In this document: in pieces, positions 37,391-50,300 of the stretch | Position numbering within the stretch: position 1 is the stretch's first letter | How the letters are laid out: every line of letters starts with the position of its first letter | DNA from: Schistosoma mansoni | Lineage: Eukaryota; Platyhelminthes; Trematoda; Strigeidida; Schistosomatidae | Length of the DNA: 64,000 nucleotides | Reading direction: 5' to 3' | NCBI RefSeq assembly: GCF_000237925.1 | Contig: NW_017386029.1 | Location: 682,001-746,000, forward strand | Notes under the pieces: generated by a model | Seen by the model: only the letters and a program-made list of their open reading frames with translations | Databases searched by the model: none | Told to the model about the DNA's origin: nothing | Position numbers and translations under genes: made by a program

Positions 37391-37688
37391 AATCACATCT
37401 CGCTACGTCATCCAGTTATTCTTTCTAACAGAAGCACTTCGTGCCAACCTCATCCTTATTGTTATACACAAATGGAGCTGATAACATGTCTTATGATTAG
37501 ACTAACTCAGATAGAAACCACATTTATCTCTTCGTCCGGAACTTCTAAAGAAATCCGTTTTCTGCTGTGTTTGGAAAACACATACTTATTATCACTATTA
37601 TTATTATTATTACCATTACTAGCGTAACCTCTAATATGTGGTGTTTTTACTAGATTTCGTAATATAAATCTTTCTGTGCCTTTATTTT

Positions 37689-37690
37689 AG
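37689..37690 (+). promoter_or_regulatory. Possible splice acceptor 40 nt upstream of RFC4 start
   Basis: TTTATTTTAG|GTACTACTG is a good acceptor with no visible upstream RFC4 exon. In schistosomes it could receive the spliced leader by trans-splicing, or close a 5' UTR intron. Inference only. Confidence 0.35.
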
Positions 37691-37730
37691 GTACTACTGT
37701 TGACTTATCTATAGTAAGGTATCGATTATA

Positions 37731-37822
37731 ATGGAAGCTTTCCTCACTGGATTCAAACAAAAGCCCCAAGATAGCAAGCGACGCATAAAAAGTCAGAAGC
37801 ATATCCCTTGGGTTGAAAAATA
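37731..37822 (+). CDS. RFC4: RFC4 exon 1
   Basis: Encodes residues 1-30 and two bases of Tyr31. Followed by a 35-bp intron (37823-37857, GTTAG...CTAG). Start chosen because MEAFLTG aligns with the RFC4 N-terminus. Confidence 0.92.
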
Positions 37823-40800
37823 GTTAGTTTTTCTCTATAAAAAGCTAATCGATCTAGTCGACCAAAGACAGTAGGTGAAGTAGCTTATCAAACAGAAGTC
37901 GTTAGCGTTCTTCAAAGGTGTATTGAAGGATCTGATGTACGTCTATTTTGGATTTTACATTTTCTGTATAGTTGCCAAATTTATTGTTTTATGGACCGCC
38001 GGGAACTGGAAAGACGTCTTTAATTCTGGCTTTAGCTCGTCAACTTTTTGGGTAAGATATCTATTTACATTCCGCATAAGTTGAACTTAATATTGAACAT
38101 ATGACCCCCATAGTAGCAATTGGCCTGGTTGCCTATTTTGACATTCTTACGCCTTGTTATTTTGTTGAGATTAAGAGTTGTAATTAATATGGACATAATT
38201 GTTATTGTGGAGTGACTAATAAACTAATGCACTGTGTATGTTTTATCTCACTTTTGAGATTTCAAAGAGTTTATTCAATATTCTTGTTACCTTGTCAAAT
38301 ACCGAGTTCTTAAAACCATCTGTTTTACTTCATTTTTAAGTGTTTGGGAAAGTGATTGTGACAATTCTCCTATGATCCACATAAACCAAATGTGACTGAC
38401 TAGTTGCAGTCCTTAACATCGACAACTGGAAGATTCAAACACAAACAAAATGAAATTCATCGCCGTTGCACGGGTTAATGGCTATCTGGACTCAGTAGCT
38501 AAGTGGATAACGCGTTGGGTGTTTAAATTGAAAGGCACTGGGTTTGATTCCCGGAGTGGACACTAACATAGATGCAGATACATCCAACCGACATGTCACA
38601 AATAGGATCAGTCACACGTTATGGATTCAACTGCTAACCATTATCCAACCATTTTTTTAGCTTTCAATTGTTAACTGCTATGTAATTTTTAGTAGTTATT
38701 CAGACCAGATACTTCGTGCTGTATAACTACAGTATCGATCTTATGAATTGTTCTACACCAACCTAAAGGAAAGGAAACTTTTTAAATTTGCCGTTAGTGA
38801 TGGCAACATTAAGGTGATGAGGAAAAAAGTGATGCTAGTAAAATCACTTACTAGTTTCACCACATAGGTTCTATACAAAGCAAATATTTTCACATCTAAG
38901 TAATAAGCGACTACGGTCATAGTTTACATGTAACATTGTCTTAGATGTTCGAGTTCTCTTACCTTTGTGTATCATTTATGGGTATTAATAAGCCAATTAT
39001 TATATTATAAACTAATCACCTAAATACGGTTTGGATTAGGTGGGTGTGATAATTTGATAATTAACCCATTCATCTGGTATCTGAGTATGAACCAAGTGTA
39101 AGGTTAATGATACAACCCAATTACTCAAATCGAATAAGGTGAAATTGGGTCTGGTCCTGAGAATTAGTGTCCGAAAGTCAAACTGTGGGTACAATTAGTT
39201 TATTTTTATTTATTTATTTAATCACATATATATTGGTACAAAGGGCACCGGATACATATGCGCCACACAAAATAATGAGAATGGGAGGAGAAGGAAGAAG
39301 ATGCGTATATATAAAAGAAGGAAAAAAAGAAAAGGAGAAGAGTAATGATGGGGGGAACTGAAATGTACAACCAGAAGAGCTCTCTCAGTTAGGAAAGTTA
39401 TAACAACTCTTTATGAAGAAAGTAGAAGAAGGTTACAGCAGGATCGCCACTGGCTTCTATCCTGAGCCATATCTGATAACGTCTCTAGCCACTGTGTTGC
39501 ACCATCTCTCGGACCCCGGCCAGGGAGTCGTGAAGGACCAACAGAAGCTAGCCCTTTGCAGCTTTCTTTCATACCACGACACCATTTCATACACTGACCT
39601 CCTCTCCGCTTTTTCCAACCAGTCCCAGAGTCGGCAAATAATGCACGACGTGGAAGTCTCTGGGACGACATTCGTAAAACATGTCCAAGCCACCGAAGTC
39701 GGTGTTTCAAGATGGTGACACCAATTGAATTATCGTCTCTGCGCCCGAGCACACGATGCCGAACCTCTGCATTACTAACATGGTGTTGCCACTGAATGTC
39801 AGCAATCCTTTGGAGACAACGATGATCGAACACGGCGAGACGTCTAACATCCTCAACTCGGAGAGGCCAGGTTTCACAAGCATAGAGCAAAACTGCTCTC
39901 ACCGACGCGTTGTAGATCCGACCTTTTACAGCCAGACTAACATTACGAAGGCTCCAAAGATGGCCCAGATTGGCATAAGCCGCTCTGGCTTTCATTATAC
40001 GTGCATCAATCTCATCACTGACGCCACCACCAGCACTTATATGGCTACCTAGATACACGAACTTCTCAACTACTTCAATCTCCTCACCACCCAGGGTGAG
40101 TACAGGATGAGAATCCTGCCAGTCTTGTAGGAGTACTTTGCACTTGGAGGGTGCAAAGCACATGCCGTACCTGCGGACACTGATTGCCAATCGATTGAGT
40201 GCGGATTGCATGCCTTGGGCATTATCGCACAGTAAGACAATATCATCCGCATACTCAAGGTCGAGAAGTTGTTCTCCAGGCAGCAGACCCACACCGCCAT
40301 TACTTACATCCATCAGAGCTGTTTCCAGGATGTCGTCGATGGCAAAGTTGAAGAGGAATGGTGAGATTGGGCAACCCTGCCTAACCCCACTGCTCGAATG
40401 GAACAAGGGAGAAAGGTGGTTGTATGCCCTCACTCTGCCTGAGGTGTTCGTGTACAGGGCCTTTAAGATGTTAATGAACTTCTCAGGCACACCCTTCTTC
40501 AATAGACAATCCCAGAGAACAGACCTGTCCAACGAATCGAAGGCAGCCCTGATGTCAAGAAACACTATGATTGTTGGCCTGCGATAAGTATGACGGTGTT
40601 CTAACATTTGACGGAGGGTGAAGATGTGATCAATGCATCCTCGACCAGAACGAAAACCAGCCTGCTCCTCGCGAGTCAATCGTTCTCGGGTTTTAAACAA
40701 CCTACGAAGAATGACAGAAGCCAATAGTTTGGACGCAATCGGAAGTAGACTTATCCCCCGATAGTTGTTACAGGAACAACGTGAACCCTTTTTAAAGATA

Positions 40801-43800
40801 GGGACGACTATCGACTCATTCCATGATGTTGGAACACTTTCTTGCTCCCAAACCTTTGCAAACAACACAGTCAATTCCTTAGTCAGAAAGTCACCACCAT
40901 CTTTAAAAAGAGCCGGATGTAAGTCATCTGGGCCCGGTGATTTGTAACGTTTCAATAGTTGGAGTTCCTTGCGGACTTCCGCCTCGTTTGGTGGAACAGT
41001 CGTCACCGGCCATGGGGGGCAGGACAAACTGGTTGATGTTGCCGGAGCAGCAGGCCAGTTGAACTGCCCTTCGAAAAATTCTGCCCATCGTCCAAGACGT
41101 CGAGAGATGTTAGTGATTGGCATCCCATCATCCTCGTAGATTGTTTCACTCACACCAGACTTCTTGCTGCCAGTGGCTCGGATGAGTTGGAAGAGCTTCC
41201 GGCAGTTACCAGATGCAGCTTCTGCTTCCATCTCATTAGCACGCTCCGACCACCAGGCTTCTCGGTCCTTACGCAAGCTTTGCCCAATTTCATTACGTAA
41301 CAGCCTTCGTTTGTGGTCAAACTCACGGTCATCCGGAGTAGACCGACGGGCTTCCATCAGTTGTAAGGAGCCAGAAGAAACCCAGTGCTTGTAAGCGGGA
41401 CGTTTCGTGAAGCCGCAAGCGGCTTTACTCGCCATTTTCATGGCGTCGTGAAGATGCAACCAATGCTCATCTATACTTTTCGGTGGGATGGTAGCTAGCT
41501 CCGCTCGATACTTACTTGCAACAGAATTTGCAGCCAATTTACTAACATCGATCCGTTGATGGCGGTCAATCCTTCGGCCACTGAAAAGTAAGGTGAGATT
41601 GGCGCAGACCAGGGCATGATCAGACTCCAGATAGGTACTCCAAAAGGAGCGGCAGTCTTGTACACAACCACGCCAGCGGTAGCTGATCGCGATGTGATCA
41701 ATCTGAGTCCAGGCTTGAGATGCAGAGGGAGGACGCCAGGTAGCACACCGGCGATGACTGTGCCGGAAGTTAGTGCTGGCCAGAAACAGGTTGTGGTCTG
41801 TGCACAGTTGCAGCAAACGGTCCCCGTTATCTGTCCTGCGACCAACAAGTCCCCATCGGCCACCTAAACGACTCTCTTCTGTGCCTAGACGCCCGACCTG
41901 AGCATTCAAGTCTCCGGCTAATACTACAATATCTGTCGAACGCGCTTTCTGAAGAAGAACTGTTAACTGGTGGTAAAACTCATCCTTGATTGCATCCGGG
42001 CTGCAATCTGTCGGGGCATAGGCGGAGATGGCGAAAAGACACCGATTCTCACGCCGATTTCTTCTCACTTTGATGGAACTTTCTAATCTAACAGCACATA
42101 ACCGACTGTTAATGGGGATCCAATCGATTAGTGCTGCCTCAGCTCTAGCGCTTAGTGTGACACCAACGCCAGCAAGACCAGACGAAGATGCCACAGGGTC
42201 CCCGGATAAGCGCACGTGAAACAAGCTTTTCTAGGCGACAGATGGAGAGCGGAATAGTAGTACTTCACTAGAGTCTTGAATACGGGTCTCGGATAGACAA
42301 CAAACGTCAACATTAAGACCTTCCAAAGACATAGCCAGCCCTATCTGTTGTCTGATCTGCATTAGTGTGCGAACGTTGAAGGAAGCCAGCTTGAACGGCG
42401 TACGTAGTTTCAGAAAGACTGCTTCAGTATTCATGATCGGTGGAAGCATTCACTTTCAACCAGACAGTGACTGGAGATCGTTTAGATAGGACAGATTTTC
42501 CACCAAGAGCGAGCTGCTGCATAAGTTGAAAAGTAAGGTTACACAAATTGGGGATAAAAGGGGGTGAATTAACGATATGGTAAATAATAATAATAACAAT
42601 AATAATAATAGTAATAATGCAAATTGATTTGTTTCTAGTATGAACGAGAATATAATTGTCGGTTGAATGTTTCATTTCATTTATTTGCGAGAGAGCTGTG
42701 ATACCGCCCGGGTGCCCAAACCGAAGCAGGTGGTTTTCTTAGGGAGCCACACCCCGAGCCTTTGACCTAGAGGTCTAACCCACAAGGCAGTGGAGCAGCG
42801 TGAGGAGATGCAGTCCCATGGTAGCCGTTGACCGACGATTGATTCATACGCCATTTGTTCCCTCGGGATACTGGAGCCCATGTGCACCATTGGTTTTGAA
42901 TCAGGGTTTTCCAACTCCCCTAGGTGGATCCTTCATATCCACCAACCCGGTTAAAGTGCCGGACATTCGCTTTTCGTCCTCTCACTTTCGTAAACAACAC
43001 TCCCACCACGAGAAGGCAGTAAGTAGGACTTCCTTGGCAGGGGCTATATACGCGTGGCCATGTGAAAGCATTTGGAGGGGTAGAGCGGACTCTCCCCACT
43101 CTCGGCCGTACCAGGGCATTTGGGGGCGGGTACAATTAGTAGTTAAACGGATTATGATTCATCATATCAGTCTAACAGTCGGTGTAGTTTCTGGATCACA
43201 TAATTATCCTAGTAACAATCGAGCACAATCATATCATTTGGCTTGTTCCTCTCTTTGTAGTACTACCAAAATTATTGTTAATATCTTAAAATATTTTACA
43301 GGCCAAATGGCGTTAATTTGAAAACTTGAATTCCTGAGTTGATGTAAGGTATACCACCACTGGAAAACTGGAAGCACTGGACGGCCGTTTCGCCCTAGTA
43401 TGGGACTCCTCAGCAGTGCACATCCACGACCTCGTATGCGGGACTCGAACCGAGGACCTTCTGTTTCGCGCGCAAACGCTTAATCTCTATATCACTGAGC
43501 CGACATTCAACGGTGTTCATGTCTAACTTCAATCGTTCCATAATCTTGCACAACCAATTTTATCTTCTCGACATAATTGTCTTTTCTCCAAGTTTCAAAT
43601 GTTTTATCATTTGTTTTCTTTGATGAACTATCTTCTTTTCTTTTCAAGCCCTTTGTATTCGGAACGTGTTTTAGAATTGAATGCGAGCGATGAACGCGGG
43701 ATCAGTGTTATTCGAGAAAAAGTGAAGGCTTTCGCTCACATTGCTGTTAGTAGTAGTACTAATAGCTCTGGTTCAAGTTCAACTAATATACCACCATATA

Positions 43801-44361
43801 AATTAATAATCTTAGATGAAGCTGATTCTATGACAGCACCTGCACAAGTATGTTTGCTTTCTTTTTCTGTGTGTATTTCAATTTCATAAAATTGTATCGT
43901 TTTTTGTTTGTTTTCATTTTAGTTGAAAACAAACTAGTTGATTGGTTAAACACCTAATCAAAACAAATACATTGAATTAATGGATAATGTCTAGTTGAGT
44001 TTACAGGACCAATTTCAGTTAGATAATAATGCATTTCGTACACGCTCAAGAAAGTGTAGTTACACGAACTTACGAAAAATTTACAAAAAAAATTAGCGAA
44101 ATATCCTAGTTTTCAAAGGTTAAATATGTATCAAAACTTGTCAGACGATATTTCGAACCAGTACTCAATATTTTAAACGGATCTTTCAGATATATTGCTT
44201 AAGGAAATACTATCTCTTACCGGGCTTCTGGCTTTACATCCGAAATGTTTGTTGATCTATTACTTGGTTGTATTTCTAATTTTCTTATATTTTCAGTCAA
44301 CCATAAATCCACGTAGGGTATGTCACAGATTTGCGACAATTCAAGTTGTAATACCACATTC

Positions 44362-44397
<36 letters not shown>

Positions 44398-47300
44398 CTT
44401 ATCAGTTTATCTGTCCTCTAATGATTTAGGCTGCTCTACGTCGTACAATGGAGACTGAAATGAGAACTACACGATTTTGTTTAACTTGTAATTATGTTAC
44501 ACGAATTATTGAACCAATCACAAGTCGATGTGCAAAGTTTAGATTTCGTCCATTGGATAATGAAATTGCACGTTCTCGTTTGCGTCATATTGCAGATGCA
44601 GAAAATTTATCTATTACTAATGAGGTAGGTTGATTATATATATATATATAACACTTTTTTATATATATACTTCTATATATTCGGTTTTTCTTGAATCATG
44701 TTACCTATACTTACTGTTCTGCATTTGTGTTGATAATTCCATTTCTCTGTGCTGATTTGATGTAGCAACTCTAACTGAATCATATATGCTCTAGGTCCAA
44801 CGTTCTGTTTGATTGGCTGACTATATATCTATCTACCCAGACAAATGAGATCATTAGTTGTTCTCATACACTAAATTCCTTATCGTTTAACAGTAAATTA
44901 TGTTTGTAAACAAAAGCTCCCTCATAAAATCCTACCTGGTGAGTTCAAGAAATGTAGACGATCTCACAGTCTAAACTGATTGTCTGCAAACATCGTTTAT
45001 AGGCTAAATTTCCAACAAGCGGAAACGCGGTATAAAGTTGAGTGATTTTAAAATGTTCATACCACATAGTGGTACCTATATTGAGTGTAATGTAACTGTT
45101 TCTGTCAGAGTTCATTAACCACATTCTAACCAACTCGATTCCAATAAAAAGCTCTGTCACTGTTGGATGATGGGAAAACTACTTAGTTGTACAAATTATC
45201 GATTCACCCGGTGTTGTACGTTAATTCTTTTTCGATTCTTCTGTCAGGATTCACTACATCTTTGCATTAATTATCATCGTAGTATAGCTATAAAATTAAA
45301 AATTCTTCTACATAAGACAGGTATAACTGATTTTCAAAAACATAGGTAGGTGATTTTGTGTTAGAAAACTTAGATCACAACACGAACCAGATAAACGAGC
45401 ACTGGATTATTGAACTCACTTTTCATTAGTTGACTTACAACGTAAAAATTCCAAGTTTTGATTTGATAATTTCGAATAAATTGAGCATTGGGTAGATCGT
45501 TATAAATAATTAATATATTTGTAATATCCCAATGAGTAGAAAAATTAGATTTTCTGACATTTCGTGACTCAGTGTAAGCCACTTCTTCAAAGAATAAACA
45601 ACCAAATTAAAATAAATCCAAGTTTAAATAGTACAACGGAACAATAAGAATATTAAGTGATCAATCAAAAAAGATTATTAGAAGTATATTAAAACAAGAC
45701 GGTTCAGTGCGTAATAATAATAACTCGAATGAAATGCTATGGTTTGGTGCTGCAGTTTTACCATACCGTTATGGCACAACAGAAGAACTCCAAAGAATCT
45801 TAAAACAACACAGAAATAAAGTATATTACAAAACAACGAACACACTTCGAAATACTTTAGTTCGATTAAAAGAAAAAAATCCCATTCATGTCTACACAGA
45901 ACTGGGCCTACAAATTACGTTGTGTCTATTGTGATGTCTTCTATATTAGAGAGTCATCTCGCGAAATCTTGACTCGTGCTAAAGAACATATTAGGTACAC
46001 AAAGAAATCTCCTAATACTCCTGTAGAACTGGATAGACTTCAAATTAAATCGGCAATAGCAGTTCGCGCCATTTTCAACAATCACCAAATCGATTTCAAA
46101 AATATCAAAATATTACAAAAAGGCTTTTCCAATTACAAAGAAAGGAGAGTAGCTGAAGCGTCCCATATACTACTTAACCTGACTTCTCTCAATAGAAAAA
46201 AAGGCCTTACCATACATCCTACTTGGACTATCTATCGTGGCAACCTAGTCTGATATTATTTGCAATTCACACCATTACATTAACAATTGAACTCTATCCT
46301 TTCTCGCCATAAAAGTCATACAATTTTCATCCTTAACAGTGCACATATACATAAACACGAATTTACATACATCTAGCTTATAAATTACCTTAACCGAAAT
46401 GACTTGACGTTGATTTATTCAGACCTGTTTTTTGATTGATCACTTAATATTCTTATTGTTTCGCTGTACTAGGCTACCGGTTTGATGAATTGTAGGTATT
46501 TTCCTATCTCAGATCTATATATCTCACAATTATAATATTTATTAATTGAAGTGAGATTTGTGTAGCTGGTTAACGGTTTAACATCGTTGTACAAAACATG
46601 TAACACTAGAATGTATGGATATTCATTGTAACTCCATATTATACATGAAATTATTTTCCCTACAATCCTATTATCTTTCTAAAACAAAATTGTCCTTTAG
46701 ACATTGGATCATTTACTGTCACTTTGTCATGGTGATTTACGGCAAGGCATCACAATGTTACAATGTGTTCATCAGTTAATTCTATCCGTTGATGATTCCG
46801 ATGTTGGTTGTCGTTCTTCGATTACCTCAAAAGAATTAGATGAGGCTGCAGCTGTTGTTCCTAGTGATTTAATTAAAAGTCTTATTAAAACATCAGAAAA
46901 TGGTAGTTTCGATGATTTACAAATCATTATCAAAGTGAGTTTTTTTTGGGTATAGACTTGATTTTTATTTTTATACAATAAATAGTATTGCTTTTGTTAG
47001 TGATGTCGCGTTCTCTCTGCCCAAATAGTGTGATTATAAATTGTTCATTTTCGTTTTTAAAAAACCTGAACAACACCTACGTTACTTAAAAGATAGAACT
47101 GAGTAGTAATGCCAGGATGTTTGGGATGCGTTTCTTCCCCTCTAAATGTAAATTGTTACTCCAGGACTGGCCTGCGTCAACACCTGAACTAAGGATAGGG
47201 AGTGAAGTAGTCGAACGCGTCGACAACTTCACTTATCTTGGAAGTCTGATCAGCCCTAATGGGTTGGCGTCTGACGAAATCTCATCACGGATTCAAAAAG

Positions 47301-50300
47301 CTCGTTAGGCTTTTGCCAACTTACGAATGATGGTAAATCAGTTGATGAGGTCATGAATCTTCATCAACGCAGATGGTTGGGCCACGTGTTACGTATGCCT
47401 GAACACCGATTACCAAGACGCGCTATACTGACTAGTATTGGGGATGGTTGGAAGAGAGTTAGGGGCGACCAAACCAAAACATGGCATCAGTGCTTGAAGT
47501 CACTAACTTCTAGTCTGAGCCATGTTGGTAGCTGCAGATTACTTGGTTGGGGTCCGCGTGACTATCGTAACCAATAGTTGGAGACTGTAGGTGACATGGC
47601 TCAGAATCGATCACAATGGCGTCAGTGTATACACTCTTTATCTTCCCTTAAACCTTGAGATTAAAATTGCTTCATATTTATCTTTCTTCCTTTACTATAT
47701 CCTTATATACAATCTTTCTTTTATAAATTACAACCACTAAATTAACTACTATGAATTCGGTGTTCATCTTGTTGTGCTAACTAGGTATGGCAACTTGGAC
47801 CGATGTATATGTGTGCCTGGTCCTACGTTTTAGCTGACTGACTGTCTTCAAGATAATTCCTAAGGTTTCGTATATCAATCGTCTTAACCATTATTAAATA
47901 AATCCCAACAGTGCGTAAGTTTCAGAAGACAATAAAAAGTGTCGACTACAGTTTATTATTGTACTGCACAGATCACTAAGCTACCACTATCAAAAGTTGG
48001 TTGGATGGTTAGCCAAATTATTGGGACCAATTCGTAGAAAACTGGTGACGAATAGTTTAAAGGACGCATTTCCGTTTTCCAGAGAATTGGATCAATTGAA
48101 TATGTCAGATAAATTCATGGTATCTTTTGATGTGTGTCCATTATTTACGAGCATACTACTAGAAGAAACTATTAATATAATTTGCGAACAATCCGAATTA
48201 CTTCCGTTGCCTAAAAATTAATTGAGAAAATTATTACTACTTTTCACGAAAGGGGCTCATCTCCAATTCAACAATCAACTATACAAACAAACCGATGAAG
48301 TGACCATGGGATTACCATTAGTGTATTTCTTGACTGACATTTTCATGGCTAATCTAGAACAAACTAGAATAAAACACGAAATCCAGAACATACCGTGCTA
48401 CACCAGTTATCTTGACGATGCGCTCATAATCTGTGTTGATATGGACCATGCTTCTCGGTTACTTAGTCACCTCAACAACTCTCATCTCAACATAACGTTT
48501 ACAATGGAATATGAAAAAGATAACTAATTCAATTTTTTAAATCTTAGTGTAAGACGGAAAAATGATGGAAGTGTTGGGAAAAGTATGTATAGGAAAGAAA
48601 CATGGACAGGACGGTATTTGAACTTAAACATCTCTCTTATCAGTTACAAAAGATATCTATTCAAAACGTTTTCATCATCGGCCTTCCATTCAAGGGAGAT
48701 AAGATTTCATGAAGAATCAATGGGAGAGTCAAGGAGGTACTGAAAAACTTCCCTGCCGCTCAATTATTTTCACTTTACAACGCATCAAGTGTTTTTATAC
48801 CATTCAAAGGTAGATCAATACCCTTTTGACGTTACTTTCAATTTCATCTATGGATTTACATGTGCGTGTGGTAGCAATTACATAGGAAGGACAGAGAGAA
48901 GGACCTCTACAAGGTTTTCTAAACACATCCCTACGGCTGAAAGTGAGTAAAGTCCTTACAAGAGCGATTGCCAGATATCTCGATAATGAACATGAAGTGA
49001 ATATGTAGTGAACGAGAACTCCGGTTAGGAAAACCATCTTATTGCTTAATACAAAAGTACACAGCGCTTTCGTAGAATTCGAAATTCATACATTAAATAC
49101 ATCGTTTGCACATCTTCCATCAATTGTCCTTTACATACTTTATGATTCTTCCAATTCTATTGTTATTCCAATTACTCTCTGTTTCCTTTCACTTTCATCC
49201 GGATAAACGCATCCACTGTCCACCTATTACCATAAACCTGCTTTTGATTTAGTGTGATCGGTAAAAAATAATGAGTCATAAGCATGGAAGAGTAGAAGAA
49301 ATGATCAATTTAATATTGCTAACCGAATATCGTGTTTACATTAACTAGTAAAATAGCTCGCTAGAATGTGAATAGAGAAATTATCCATGGAAAGTAAAGT
49401 TACTTACAAGTAGTATAGTTATATTACACAAATCTCATATGAATTAACCAAAGGTAACCTGACAAGATTGAGAAGTAATGCTTTAAAACACTCATATTGA
49501 ACCTAATTGTGAGGACGGCCCACAATAAACTCAAGGAAGCTCTAAGAAGCTCAGAAAGAACCGAAGATATTCCACCCGGTCCTCATTTGGAAGAACATTC
49601 CAGGATCTCGACGTGTAGCTTCCCTGTTGAACAAATGCTAAAAACCATTGTTTGCGGATCAGATTACTGTAATGATGATTTCGTTTTTACTAAAAACTAT
49701 AAGTACCTGAGAGTTTTGTACCATATTTAACACTGTTGGGATAATATTCCTTCTCACTCGTCTTCTATCTTCTCATTTTGCGACTTGGAGGGTTCTAGCG
49801 TTCTAGTGCTCAAGTAGTACGCGGTATATCAAGAATCTAAGCTCTCAATCTAACACTAATTTTGTGATATCTTAAAGAACTTGTCAGTAAATAACTTTAA
49901 AGATTGTTTGTAAAGTCTAACTGACTGATATTTTATTTGGTACACAATTAAGTCCGAAAGTGTTTGTGAGATACTGAATAATTTATGGTTGAAACTGAGT
50001 TAAGATGATACCTTGGTATACGTAATGCATATTCCAACCACATTAGTATGTACACATTTACAAACTCACTAACTGGATGTATATATATATGACTATTACA
50101 TATGAAATGGTTATCTAAATTTGCTAACGCAAGCCTGTACTTGATTACTAAACTCAATCAATCTTAATCATTATTTCATCAATGCTCTAGTTGAAATCGG
50201 TTTATGTTTTCGACGGTGAAAATTGTGAACATATGCAAAATTCGTCTTTTCTTAAAAAATTAAATCTCTCCCCATAACTAGTTTCTTTCCTTAATTTTGC

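Larger units (their letters stand above)
39200..43127 (-). mobile_element. R3 retroposon split by an RTE LINE, with 13-bp target-site duplication
   Basis: The outer parts (39200-39270, containing the (TTTA)n side, and 42671-43127) together make one R3 copy. A perfect 13-bp duplication GGGTACAATTAGT flanks it (39187-39199 and 43128-43140). The inner 39271-42670 is a LINE that inserted later. Located in RFC4 intron 3, antisense to the gene. Confidence 0.85.
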
